Below, piece by piece: positions 1 to 8,528 of a stretch of DNA of 64,000 bases (the first letter of the stretch is position 1; each line of letters opens with the position of its first letter). The translations under genes were made by a program, and so were the position numbers. The notes beneath the pieces were generated by a model. The model was not told the origin of the DNA and did not search any database. It saw nothing but the letters and a program-made list of their open reading frames with translations. Source of the stretch: Mucilaginibacter endophyticus (GTDB lineage Bacteria; Bacteroidota; Bacteroidia; Sphingobacteriales; Sphingobacteriaceae); NCBI RefSeq assembly GCF_003351025.1, contig NZ_QPCG01000002.1, positions 1,009,288 through 1,073,287 on the forward strand. Direction: 5' to 3'.

Positions 1-14
1 TTAATGCCTGTGTA

Positions 15-245
15 GTATGAGCGGATAGCCCGGCCGGGGGCAACGCCCTCATAAAAATTAGAGGTTGGAAATTAGACCTTAGTTGATCTGTCCTGTGGAT
101 TAGTTTTAATATAGATTACGAATGTCTCTGCCTTTCGATTTGAGAATAAATAATTTTAAATAAAAAATCCTGAAATCATAAAAATCCGTTTAATCCCCGG
201 TTCAGAATTATGGGCGTTGCCTCCGGCCGGGCTATCCGCTCATAC
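15..245. repeat. Inverted repeat pair, repeat family C
   Basis: Positions 15-48 and 212-245 are 34-nt inverted copies of each other with one mismatch. The core reads GGGCGTTGCC then CCGGCCGGGCTATCCGCT. They bracket an AT-rich segment without a gene. A related third copy lies at 38575-38604. Both the right arm and the third copy are followed some 40-60 nt later by the same CTATCCCTAACGC tag (about 284-296 and 38661-38673), so the mobile or repeated unit is probably about 90-100 bp. No coding sequence is seen in 1-455. Confidence 0.75.
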
Positions 246-405
246 GCCTGCAGGCCTTACGCTCATTGGCCGGTATCCGCTACTATCCCTAACGCGGGTT
301 TGAAGATGAGGAGTGAATAATTGAAAGAGAATGGATACCTCACCTCTCCTCAATCCCCTAACCTCTCCCATCAAACGTTAATTTCTGTTAAAAAGTAAAA
401 ATAAG

Positions 406-436
406 TTTGCATTTCTACGAACAGTTCGTAGATTTA
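406..436 (+). promoter_or_regulatory. Promoter of the blaI-blaR1-type operon
   Basis: TTTG at 406-409, a 19-nt spacer, then TAGATTTA at 429-436 matches the Bacteroidota sigma consensus (-33 TTTG, -7 TAnnTTTG) at all but the last base. The start codon of the regulator follows at 456. Two dyads overlap the spacer and the -7/+1 region, so repression by occlusion is expected. Confidence 0.6.
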
Positions 437-451
437 CGAAACAATCGTAAA
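415..451. promoter_or_regulatory. Two operator dyads, probable BlaI-family binding sites
   Basis: CTACGAACAGTTCGTAG (415-431) is a perfect 7-3-7 inverted repeat. TTTACGAAACAATCGTAAA (433-451) is a perfect 7-5-7 inverted repeat. They share the half-site TACGA and end four bases before the ATG of the BlaI-like gene. BlaI/MecI dimers bind such short dyads over their own promoters, so autoregulation is the natural inference. Binding itself is not shown by the sequence. Confidence 0.7.
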
Positions 452-455
452 CACA

Positions 456-812
456 ATGGAGAAATTATCGCAACAAGAGGAAGAAGCAATGCAGGCGGTG
501 TGGCAATCGGGCCCGGGATTTATCAAGGATTTTTTAGATCAGCTGGCCGAACCTAAGCCCCCTTACACTACCCTTGCCTCAACCGTAAAAAACCTGGAGC
601 GCAAAGGATTTTTGAAAAGCGAAAAGCTGGGTAACTCATTTCGTTACCTGCCCCTGATACAGGAAGAAGAATATAAAAAACGCTTTATGAGCGGCTTTGT
701 AAGCAACTACTTCCAAAACTCCTATAAAGATCTGGTTACGTTTTTCGCCAACGAAAAAAAGATCAGCGCTACCGACCTGAAAGAGATTATCAAACTCATT
801 GAAAAACAATAA
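456..812 (+). CDS. BlaI/MecI/CopY-family transcriptional repressor
   Basis: A 118-residue protein of the size and pattern of BlaI/MecI repressors. It has an N-terminal winged helix that begins with LSQQEEEAMQAVW, a recognition region around residues 37-55 (YTTLASTVKNLERKGFL), and a C-terminal dimerisation helix set. In this family a membrane metallopeptidase of the BlaR1/MecR1 type relieves repression by triggering cleavage of the repressor. The next gene, 11 bp downstream, encodes exactly such a protein. Two palindromes lie directly over the promoter. In Bacteroidota these pairs are common and mostly not linked to beta-lactamases; no beta-lactamase is near. Target genes beyond its own operon are unknown. 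Confidence 0.9.
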   Translation: MEKLSQQEEEAMQAVWQSGPGFIKDFLDQLAEPKPPYTTLASTVKNLERKGFLKSEKLGNSFRYLPLIQEEEYKKRFMSGFVSNYFQNSYKDLVTFFANEKKISATDLKEIIKLIEKQ

Positions 813-823
813 ACCTTACAACC

Positions 824-2698
824 ATGCCGGCAATATTTGTTTTTTTGTTAAAAGTGAACATAGCCCTGCTATTGTTTTGCGCGGGCTATTACCTGGTGCT
901 AAGGCCCCTCACCTTTTATACGCTTAACCGTATTTATTTACTTGCGGCCATTCTGTTTGCAAGTATTTATCCGCAGATCAACTTTTCGGCATTTGTGCAG
1001 CGGCACGAGGAATTGGCCAAACCGATAGAGCAGATAGCCATCAACTGGCAGTCGCGGGCCCAACTGGTGAGCCTGCCGGCGCAAACATTTGACTACTGGT
1101 ATTGGCTGAGTGTTATTTTCTGGACGGGGGCAGCCTTGCTCTTCATTCGCCTGGCATTGCAGCTGCTCTCCTTATTACGATTGTATAAAAACTCTAAACC
1201 TCAATACATAGGCGAACATTTGGTGAGGGTAATGGATAAGGACGCGGCGCCGTTTTCTTTTTGGCGAAGCATTTATGTAAACCCTGCTAAGCATGAACCC
1301 GCCGACCTGAAATCGATCCTACTGCATGAACAGGTACACGTAAACCAGTGGCATACTGCTGATATTTTGCTGGCAGAGCTTAGCAGTATCTTTTATTGGT
1401 TTAACCCGGGCATCTGGCTTATAAAAAGGGCTGTACGCGAAAACATTGAGTTTATTACCGACCGCAAGATCCTGAAAAACGGCATCGACAGTAAAGCGTA
1501 CCAGTATAGTTTGGTGAATGTGAGTTTTAGCAACACCCAACCCGGCATTGTAAACCATTTTAATATTTCAACCATAAAAAAACGGATAATCATGATGAAC
1601 GCGAAGAGATCGTCGAAACTTAACCTCACCCGCTACGCTTTTGTAGTGCCGGCTGTTATGGCCCTGTTACTGGTGTTCAGCATTTCAAAAGCTGATTTTG
1701 CCAAGCCTGTGAGGATCACCCTTGCCAACGCGGTACAACCTCTGGCCAGGATCATTAACATCAACCCCGACGAGGTTGATAAACCTGAAGTTAAACCCGC
1801 CAAAGCAACAAAATCAACAGCTAAAGTAAAAGCTCCCAAGGCTGCAACCGTACTAACGCCCGCAACGCTTCCCAATGTAGTTTTAAGTCCTATCGCAGCA
1901 ACAGCTCCATTGGCTATTCAGCCCGACACCAATAAAAAGTTCAAAATAATAGGGGATCTTAGAAAAGACTCGCTGGTATTTGTGGTAAATGGCGCAGTAT
2001 CGACAGGTAAAAACCTCGACCCTACGAAGATCGAAAACATGTATATACTTACGGGTGAAAGAGCCCGAAAACTTGCAAAAGTTGAAGGCAAACCTGTTAA
2101 AGTAGCTTATATCATCACAAAAGATGCCCCCAATAAAGAGGAGCTTGAGCAAAATGTGCCTAAAGACATTGTGCTAAGAAAAGTGACCGCAACCAACATG
2201 AGTGGCGACGCTGTGATAGAAGATGACAACAACAGTTCAAATGTTACTGCCCTGACCATTGTTCCCGACGATAAAAAAGTAGATGTAAAAAATCTTAAAA
2301 ACGTAGTAATAGTAAAAGGCATCAGCAGTACAGCAAGTACAAGCAGCGTTAGTACGGTGACCGTAAATGGCGTGAAAGCCAAACCGGCTACGTTGTCATA
2401 CAGCGTAAGATCTGGCGATGCTGCCATAGTTGCGGACGGCGGCGATGTGGCTGTTACCGGTTATGGTAAAAAAGCTAACATCAAAGCATTAAACGTAAAC
2501 GGAATGCGTATTGTAACCAGTGGCGATAAAGACCCATTAGTTATTATAGATGGTAAAAATAGCACGATAGATGCCTTTAAAAAACTGGACCCTAATAAGA
2601 TAGAAAGCATTTCAATAATGAAAAGCGATGATATTACCAAGAAATATGGCGATAAAGCCAAAGACGGCGTCGTACTCATCACTACCCGTAAAAAGTAA
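824..2698 (+). CDS. BlaR1-type M56 membrane metallopeptidase with C-terminal plug-like domain
   Basis: This 624-residue protein has N-terminal membrane helices (about 5-25, 35-52, 92-115) and the zinc metallopeptidase motif HEQVH at residues 168-172. A further hydrophobic helix near residues 270-290 follows. The remainder is periplasmic, rich in Lys/Ala/Thr (about 330-355) and Val/Asp. The last 90 residues read VVNGAVSTGK-like and PLVIIDGK ... KIESISIMK ... DGVVLITTRK, which resembles the plug domain of TonB-dependent receptors. Such BlaR1-plug fusions occur in Bacteroidota. It is expected to sense an unknown envelope signal and inactivate the upstream repressor, with which it forms an operon. 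The ligand is unknown. Confidence 0.85.
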   Translation: MPAIFVFLLKVNIALLLFCAGYYLVLRPLTFYTLNRIYLLAAILFASIYPQINFSAFVQRHEELAKPIEQIAINWQSRAQLVSLPAQTFDYWYWLSVIFWTGAALLFIRLALQLLSLLRLYKNSKPQYIGEHLVRVMDKDAAPFSFWRSIYVNPAKHEPADLKSILLHEQVHVNQWHTADILLAELSSIFYWFNPGIWLIKRAVRENIEFITDRKILKNGIDSKAYQYSLVNVSFSNTQPGIVNHFNISTIKKRIIMMNAKRSSKLNLTRYAFVVPAVMALLLVFSISKADFAKPVRITLANAVQPLARIININPDEVDKPEVKPAKATKSTAKVKAPKAATVLTPATLPNVVLSPIAATAPLAIQPDTNKKFKIIGDLRKDSLVFVVNGAVSTGKNLDPTKIENMYILTGERARKLAKVEGKPVKVAYIITKDAPNKEELEQNVPKDIVLRKVTATNMSGDAVIEDDNNSSNVTALTIVPDDKKVDVKNLKNVVIVKGISSTASTSSVSTVTVNGVKAKPATLSYSVRSGDAAIVADGGDVAVTGYGKKANIKALNVNGMRIVTSGDKDPLVIIDGKNSTIDAFKKLDPNKIESISIMKSDDITKKYGDKAKDGVVLITTRKK

Positions 2699-2794
2699 AT
2701 GGTTGATTTGAGCCTGGGTTTTTCGGAGATCAGTTTATAGTTAATCGTTCTTTATACCGCTCTATAATCAACCCGGTAAACATATTCAACCAGC

Positions 2795-3880
2795 TTAACT
2801 GGCCTCGGCCAGTTTTTCCGTTTCCAGCAGGTTGAGTAATGCTTTCTCGGCAATATTAAGTTCGGCAGCTTTTACATCTTCGCGTTCATCAAGCTGGCTG
2901 ATATATTTAAAAATGGTTCCCTCCTCATAACTTTTAATAACCGATGGGTGCACGTAGTACTTTTTACAAACAGTACGCGTGTTCCCAAGGTTTATAGCAA
3001 CCTCGTCCAGTACACTTACTATCTTCTTTTTACACTCGGTTACGCTATCAAACTCACCGGCTTCCTTAAAAGCGTACAACGCGCTCACACTGCCCGCCCA
3101 GGTACGGAAGTCTTTTGCCGTAAAATCCTCACCGGTTATTTCGTGCAGATAACTATTGATATCACCTGAACCAACACTACACCGGGTACCATCTTCATTA
3201 TAGTATTGAAAAAGCTCTTTCCCGGGGATGTCACGGCATTGTTTTACCAAATGGGCCAGCTTGCGGCTTTGCAATGATACTTTGTGAAACACTCCTTTTT
3301 TACCTTTAAACTCAAATCTCAGGTTAGAGCCCTCAACCTTCACATGCCTATTTTGCAGCGTTGTTAAACCAAATGAGCCGTACAACTTTTTATACGATTC
3401 ATTCCCTACCCTGATGCTGGTTAGTTCCATTAACCTAACCACCAGCGCCACCACCTTTTCATGACCGAGATTACGCCTTGCCAGATCTTTATCCACCTGC
3501 TCCCGGATTGCGGGCAAATGAGCCGCGAAAGTTTGCATTCGGTGATATTTGGATTGATTACGGATCTGGTTCCAGTGCGCATGATAACGGTATTGTTTAC
3601 GCCCTGCCACATCGGTACCCGTAAATTGCAGGTGGCCGTTTTCATACGGTGAAATCCATACATGGGTATAAGCCGGAGGGATCACCAGTTTATTGAACCT
3701 TGTTATCAGTTCTTTGTCCTTCACCAAATTGCCGTCAGCATCATAATAGCTCCAGCCTTTGCCTGATTTTTTGCGAGTATATCCTGCAGATGAGTCAGAC
3801 ACATAACGAAGGCCAACGGCCTTTGCAGTAACCTTAGGATCACGGCCAATTTTTTCGAGCTTTTTGAGGAGACGGTTCAT
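2795..3880 (-). CDS. DNA topoisomerase IB (eukaryotic/poxvirus type)
   Basis: A 361-residue protein matching the bacterial type IB topoisomerase family. The N-terminal domain includes VIPPAYTHVWISP and the catalytic core contains LTSIRVGNESY, KDFRTWAGS and LGNTRTVCKKYYVHPSVI. The Tyr nucleophile is one of the two tyrosines at about 308-309; the Arg of RVGN and the KDFRTW motif supply other active-site residues. These enzymes relax supercoils by transient 3'-phosphotyrosyl nicks without ATP. The gene stands alone, downstream of and convergent with the BlaR1-type gene. Length is normal for the family and nothing appears truncated. Confidence 0.92.
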   Translation of the reverse strand: MNRLLKKLEKIGRDPKVTAKAVGLRYVSDSSAGYTRKKSGKGWSYYDADGNLVKDKELITRFNKLVIPPAYTHVWISPYENGHLQFTGTDVAGRKQYRYHAHWNQIRNQSKYHRMQTFAAHLPAIREQVDKDLARRNLGHEKVVALVVRLMELTSIRVGNESYKKLYGSFGLTTLQNRHVKVEGSNLRFEFKGKKGVFHKVSLQSRKLAHLVKQCRDIPGKELFQYYNEDGTRCSVGSGDINSYLHEITGEDFTAKDFRTWAGSVSALYAFKEAGEFDSVTECKKKIVSVLDEVAINLGNTRTVCKKYYVHPSVIKSYEEGTIFKYISQLDEREDVKAAELNIAEKALLNLLETEKLAEAS

Positions 3881-3966
3881 GTAGGGATAACATGAGGAAG
3901 ACTGATTAAGTTTTAATTAGAGATTTTCCATATGGAGATATTTCAAAACATCTTTCCAAAACCTAC

Positions 3967-4007
3967 AAACAGAAAAGGGATGCGCTTTGCGCATCCCTTT
4001 TCTGTTT
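3967..4007 (-). terminator. Strong hairpin ending the glycosidase operon
   Basis: A perfect 19-bp inverted repeat with a 3-nt loop (3967-3985 / 3989-4007), GC-rich near the loop and A/T-rich at the base. It lies 48 bp past the GH92 stop codon, so it should terminate the minus-strand GH2-GH20-GH29-GH92 transcript. The run of A and T at both ends would let it work in either direction. Confidence 0.8.
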
Positions 4008-4055
4008 AATAAAATCATGCTATTGCGAAGCAATGACATGATTGAGAAACTATTC

Positions 4056-6332
4056 TTACTTCAACACTGAAACAGCTTTATTGGCCTCACCAACACCCCA
4101 AACGGTGCCGGGCTTATCGCCCATGGTAATTACCAGTTCGCCACCCTGCATTACATCAGTATGTTTGATGTAAGTTTTAGTGTAATCAGCGCCATTTAGC
4201 GTCATGGCCTGAATGTATTTATTTTTAGGGCCATTGTTTTTTACCATTACGTGGAATTTCTTATTCCCCTGCAATTTCAACGTAGCTTCATTTACTACCG
4301 GACTGCCAAACACATACAAACCATTGGCCGGGTTAACCGGGTAAAAACCAACTGCCGATAATACATACCAGGCCGACATCTGACCTACGTCTTCATTACC
4401 AATAATCCCGTCTGGTTTATCTGTATAAAAGTCATCAAGGATAAATCTTACCTTCTCAGCTGTTTTCCATGGTTTGCCTGAGTAAGCGTAATAATAGCTC
4501 ATTGGGTGACTTGGCTCGTTGCCGTGGGCATACTGACCAATTAAACCTGAAACATCCGGCGATTTAAATTTGCCCATATCGCCCTGAGCGATAAACAATG
4601 AATCCAACTTAGTATTAAACTTATCAACGCCGCCCAGCATATCTATCAAACCTTCAACATCCTGCGGAACAAGGAAAGTATACTGCCAGCCGTTGCCTTC
4701 TGTAAAGTCGCCGGTTTCGTGGATAGAAATGAACGGACTGTACGGTGTACGCCATGCATCCTGTGATAAACGGCCACGCATGAAACCAGCTTTGGCATCA
4801 TAGTAGTTTTTGTAATATGCGCCACGTTTGCTGAAATAAGCATAGTCTTCAGTTTTACCCAATTTTTTGGCTACCTGCGCCAGGCTCCAGTCGTCAATAG
4901 CATATTCAAGGCCCATCGAAACCGATTCTCGGCTGCTATCTGCAGGGATATAACCATATTTTTTCACGTATTTGATACCACGATCATCACCCATTGCGGT
5001 AGTTTTCATGGCTTCGTAAGCTAAGTTAGCATCAAAACCTTTGTAACCCTTCAATAATGCATCCGCAACTACGGGTACAGCGCTGTATCCCACCATACAG
5101 TTGGTTTCGTTGGCCATCAAATGCCAAACAGGTAGGCTGCCCTGCTGCTGGTAGATTGCCAGCATAGAGTTGATCATATCGTTCACATGCTCAGGGTGGA
5201 TAATGGTTGACAGCGGATTGTTTGAACGGTAAGTATCCCATAACGAAAACGTGGTTACATTATTGAAACCTTCGTTTTTGTGTACTTTTTTATCTGTTCC
5301 CCAGTATTCGCCGTTTACGTCGTTAAAAATAGACGGTGCTATCATGGTGTGATAAAAAGCAGTATAAAACTTCTTCATTTGCGACAATGAATCAGCCTTG
5401 ATGGTAATCTTTTCTAACTGCTTATTCCAGGCAGCATCCGCGTCGGTAACAACTTTATTAAAATCCCAGCCCGGTATTTCTGCTTTGATGTTCAGCATCG
5501 CGTTCTCGGCACTTACCGGCGAGATACCCACTTTAGCATAAACAACCTCGCCTTTGGTTGTAGCAAAGCTGATAACACCTTTTACTTTTACGCCTTTAAG
5601 TTCGGTACCTTTTACGTTAGCAGTGCTGTCATAAACCGCGAATGTTTTGATAGGCTTAGAAAATACAGCGGTAAAGTAAATACGCTGATCATTTGCCCAG
5701 CCTTTTGAAAAACGATACCCGCAAATGGTGTTTTTATCAACCTGTTTGATGTAGGTTTCCATTGGCCTGTCCCAGCCAATACCTTCCTGTAGATCAATCA
5801 GTATATGCGCATCTTTTGATGCCGGGAAGGTGTACTTATGCATCCCCACGCGGGTGCTGGCGGTAAGCTCGACACCGATATCATATTTTTTAAGCTTTAC
5901 TTTGTAGTAACCAGGTTTTACAACCTCATCCTTATGGCTAAACAACGATACATAACCGCTTTTTAAATTTTTATTGCTGCCTTTGTAAACGTTGATAGCG
6001 CCTGTTGTAGGCATGAAAGAAATATCGCCCAGGTCGCCAATACCCGTACCGCTTAAGTGCGTATGCTGGAAGCCAATGATGGTAGAATCGGAAATATGGT
6101 AGCCAGAGCACCAGTCCCAGCCCTCAGAAATATTAGTTGGACCTAATTGCACGGCACCGAAAGGAACGCTTGCGCCCACAAAAACGTGCCCATGGAAACC
6201 GGTACCAATGTACGGATCGACATATTGCGTTAAACCGCCGACCTTTTTCATAGGCTGCGATTGATGCCTTTGTGCATGGGAACTTAAATTAACCATGGCC
6301 AGCAAACCGGCCAAAACGAGTTGTTTTTTCAT
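4056..6332 (-). CDS. GH92 alpha-mannosidase, secreted
   Basis: A 758-residue protein with a signal peptide (MKKQLVLAGLLAMVNLSSHAQ). It matches the GH92 layout: YVDPYIGTG near the N terminus, GWDWCSGYH, TFSLWDTYRS, HGNEPSHPMSYYY, and GNEDVGQMSAWYVLSAVGFY with the catalytic acidic residues. GH92 enzymes are calcium-dependent exo-alpha-mannosidases acting on alpha-1,2/1,3/1,4/1,6 mannosides; the exact linkage cannot be read from sequence. It is the last gene of the four-gene operon with GH29, GH20 and GH2 (69 bp after the GH29 stop). Removal of mannose arms from N-glycan-type substrates in the periplasm or outside is the likely role. Confidence 0.93.
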   Translation of the reverse strand: MKKQLVLAGLLAMVNLSSHAQRHQSQPMKKVGGLTQYVDPYIGTGFHGHVFVGASVPFGAVQLGPTNISEGWDWCSGYHISDSTIIGFQHTHLSGTGIGDLGDISFMPTTGAINVYKGSNKNLKSGYVSLFSHKDEVVKPGYYKVKLKKYDIGVELTASTRVGMHKYTFPASKDAHILIDLQEGIGWDRPMETYIKQVDKNTICGYRFSKGWANDQRIYFTAVFSKPIKTFAVYDSTANVKGTELKGVKVKGVISFATTKGEVVYAKVGISPVSAENAMLNIKAEIPGWDFNKVVTDADAAWNKQLEKITIKADSLSQMKKFYTAFYHTMIAPSIFNDVNGEYWGTDKKVHKNEGFNNVTTFSLWDTYRSNNPLSTIIHPEHVNDMINSMLAIYQQQGSLPVWHLMANETNCMVGYSAVPVVADALLKGYKGFDANLAYEAMKTTAMGDDRGIKYVKKYGYIPADSSRESVSMGLEYAIDDWSLAQVAKKLGKTEDYAYFSKRGAYYKNYYDAKAGFMRGRLSQDAWRTPYSPFISIHETGDFTEGNGWQYTFLVPQDVEGLIDMLGGVDKFNTKLDSLFIAQGDMGKFKSPDVSGLIGQYAHGNEPSHPMSYYYAYSGKPWKTAEKVRFILDDFYTDKPDGIIGNEDVGQMSAWYVLSAVGFYPVNPANGLYVFGSPVVNEATLKLQGNKKFHVMVKNNGPKNKYIQAMTLNGADYTKTYIKHTDVMQGGELVITMGDKPGTVWGVGEANKAVSVLK

Positions 6333-6401
6333 TCTTTATTTTAGATGATGGTATTGAGGTTTATATTGCCTGCAAAGTAAACCCCAATACTTAATAGATT
6401 A

Positions 6402-8519
6402 TTAATATACGCTTAATTCGGCCGCGGTTATGCCATTTCCTGCAATTACATGCGCGGCTTCAAATTTAAAGTATCTCGCCGTTACTTCCTGCTTCAATAC
6501 TACAGGCTGCTCAATCGGGTTCGATTTGATATTTGAAAATTCGCCCGAAGCCACCTTTTCCCAGGTTTTGCCATCATTACTGATGTAGAAAACGTAACTG
6601 TCAACAATACCGTCGGCTTGTTTATCCTGCCTTGGCAAATAACCAAATGCTTTTATCGTTTGCTCCTTACCCATATCAACGCTTATCTGCTGCGGGAATT
6701 GCGCATCTTCTTTTTTCAGGGTAGCGTAAAGACTACGGGTATTTTCATCAAAAGCATTTTCTGCTTTATTCCACTCGTCGCCGGCAGCATTGGCATCCAA
6801 GACCTTCCAATCGGCTTTAGCATAGCCGAATGATACATAAGTACTTTCGCTTTGTTGATCTTTACCTTCAAAGCTGCGGGCCTTTACAGTACCACCTTCG
6901 TTAAGTGTAAATGGTTTGCTGTAAACAGGCGAACTCGATGTTGGCTCATGCCCATCAAGCGTATAGCGAATATTACTTACCGGTGCTTCGGTGGTGATAC
7001 TGATTTCGCCTTTTTTGTCGCGCGATATTTTTGGCGTGGTTAAATGCACAGGCTCTTTATAAATCCCGAAATCGCTTAAAGCAATGGCTACCGGCGATGC
7101 AGTAACCCTCATCCTTAATTTACTTGCCGTTATGTTTTGCGTTAAACGGATCAGCCTGTTGCCACCAATGCTGGTTGCCTCTCCTATCTGCTCCCATTTG
7201 CCATTCAGATATGCATCTACTGCGACAGCCTCAATACGCTGCCCAAGTTTGATATTCTCGCGCAAACGGATCACATTAAATGTTTTTGGCGAATGTAGAT
7301 CGATGGATAAAGTTGGTGTAGTTACTTTATCATCTGTAGCCCAATAACTGTAACGGCTATCATCCAACAAAAACTGCGGACCAAACTTAGCCTTATTTCC
7401 ACCACGCACGTTACTTGCCGTAAGTGTCGCACCCTTTGCCAGGTTAACCGCAAATGTTTGTTTAAGCAGGTTGCCGAACTCTGTTAATGATTTCACATCA
7501 ATCTCGTTAATAACACCACGCGGATCTGGCGATAAACCCAAATCAAGCGCCGCACCACGGCCTACGCTTTTGTAATACAGATCAAGCAAGGTATAAGGCG
7601 ATTTTACACCCTCATCCTGCGTTTTATGATAAAACCATCCGGGACGCAATGACACGTCACATTCGGCAGGCATCCAGTATTTACCATTGCGGGTACCTTC
7701 TGTACCTTCATAATCTTTCACATAACCGTTAGCCGGAACCTTACCTTCATCCGGAGCATGAGGCGTATAAGTAGCCCAGCAGGTTTCCCCTGCATGGCCT
7801 TCCTCATTACCTACCCAGCGCACATCCGGGCCAACATCACCAAACAGCACCGCGTTAGGTTGCAATTTGCGTGTAATGCCCCAGGTTGTATCCCAGCCAT
7901 AATAAGTTGAGCGGTCAATTTTTCTTACTTCACGTTTGCCGCCATAATAGCCATCGCCACCGTTGGCGCCATCATGCCATGAAATAAATAACGGGCCGTA
8001 ATTAGTATATAGTTCTTTCAACTGCTCACGGTAGATCTTTACATATTCTGGCGTACTGTAATATGGATTATTCCTGTCCCATGGCGAGCAGTAAACACCA
8101 AGCTTCATACCCAATTTATCGCACGCTTCGCGATATTCTTTCAGCATATCGCCTTTACCATTTTTATATGGGCTTTTGGTGATATTATGCTCAGTAGTTT
8201 TAGTTGGCCAGATACAGAAACCATCGTGATGTTTAGCCACAACCACCACCCCTTTAAAACCGCCGGCTTTCGCGGCTGCTACAATCTGCAGGGCGCTAAA
8301 CTGCGATGGATTAAAGATCTTTGGATCCTCATCTCCAAAACCCCATTCTTTGTCGGTATAGGTATCCACCCCATAGTGGATAATGCAATACATCCCGGTT
8401 TCCTGCCAGTTGAGCTGTCCCTGCGTGGGTAATACGCCATAAGGCCTGGGAGCCGTTTGGCCGAAACTATTTAAACCGGTAGTAAGTAACAATAAGGCAA
8501 TGCCTGTAAACTTCTTCAT
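6402..8519 (-). CDS. GH29 alpha-L-fucosidase with carbohydrate-binding C-terminal modules
   Basis: A 705-residue secreted protein. After the signal peptide, residues about 30-350 form a GH29 barrel with HHDGFCIWPT (KHHDGF motif) and SWHDGANGG, whose Asp near 182 is in the usual nucleophile position. A discoidin-like F5/8C module (about 360-490), a chitobiase-type beta-sandwich (about 495-560, RYTLDGHEPTSSSPVYS) and a second F5/8C-like module (about 570-705) follow. It releases alpha-linked L-fucose. It starts 9 bp after the GH20 stop, so the two are cotranscribed. A shorter, single-domain GH29 lies at 13774-15216; the two probably differ in linkage preference. Confidence 0.92.
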   Translation of the reverse strand: MKKFTGIALLLLTTGLNSFGQTAPRPYGVLPTQGQLNWQETGMYCIIHYGVDTYTDKEWGFGDEDPKIFNPSQFSALQIVAAAKAGGFKGVVVVAKHHDGFCIWPTKTTEHNITKSPYKNGKGDMLKEYREACDKLGMKLGVYCSPWDRNNPYYSTPEYVKIYREQLKELYTNYGPLFISWHDGANGGDGYYGGKREVRKIDRSTYYGWDTTWGITRKLQPNAVLFGDVGPDVRWVGNEEGHAGETCWATYTPHAPDEGKVPANGYVKDYEGTEGTRNGKYWMPAECDVSLRPGWFYHKTQDEGVKSPYTLLDLYYKSVGRGAALDLGLSPDPRGVINEIDVKSLTEFGNLLKQTFAVNLAKGATLTASNVRGGNKAKFGPQFLLDDSRYSYWATDDKVTTPTLSIDLHSPKTFNVIRLRENIKLGQRIEAVAVDAYLNGKWEQIGEATSIGGNRLIRLTQNITASKLRMRVTASPVAIALSDFGIYKEPVHLTTPKISRDKKGEISITTEAPVSNIRYTLDGHEPTSSSPVYSKPFTLNEGGTVKARSFEGKDQQSESTYVSFGYAKADWKVLDANAAGDEWNKAENAFDENTRSLYATLKKEDAQFPQQISVDMGKEQTIKAFGYLPRQDKQADGIVDSYVFYISNDGKTWEKVASGEFSNIKSNPIEQPVVLKQEVTARYFKFEAAHVIAGNGITAAELSVY

Positions 8520-8528
8520 AATTGGTTA

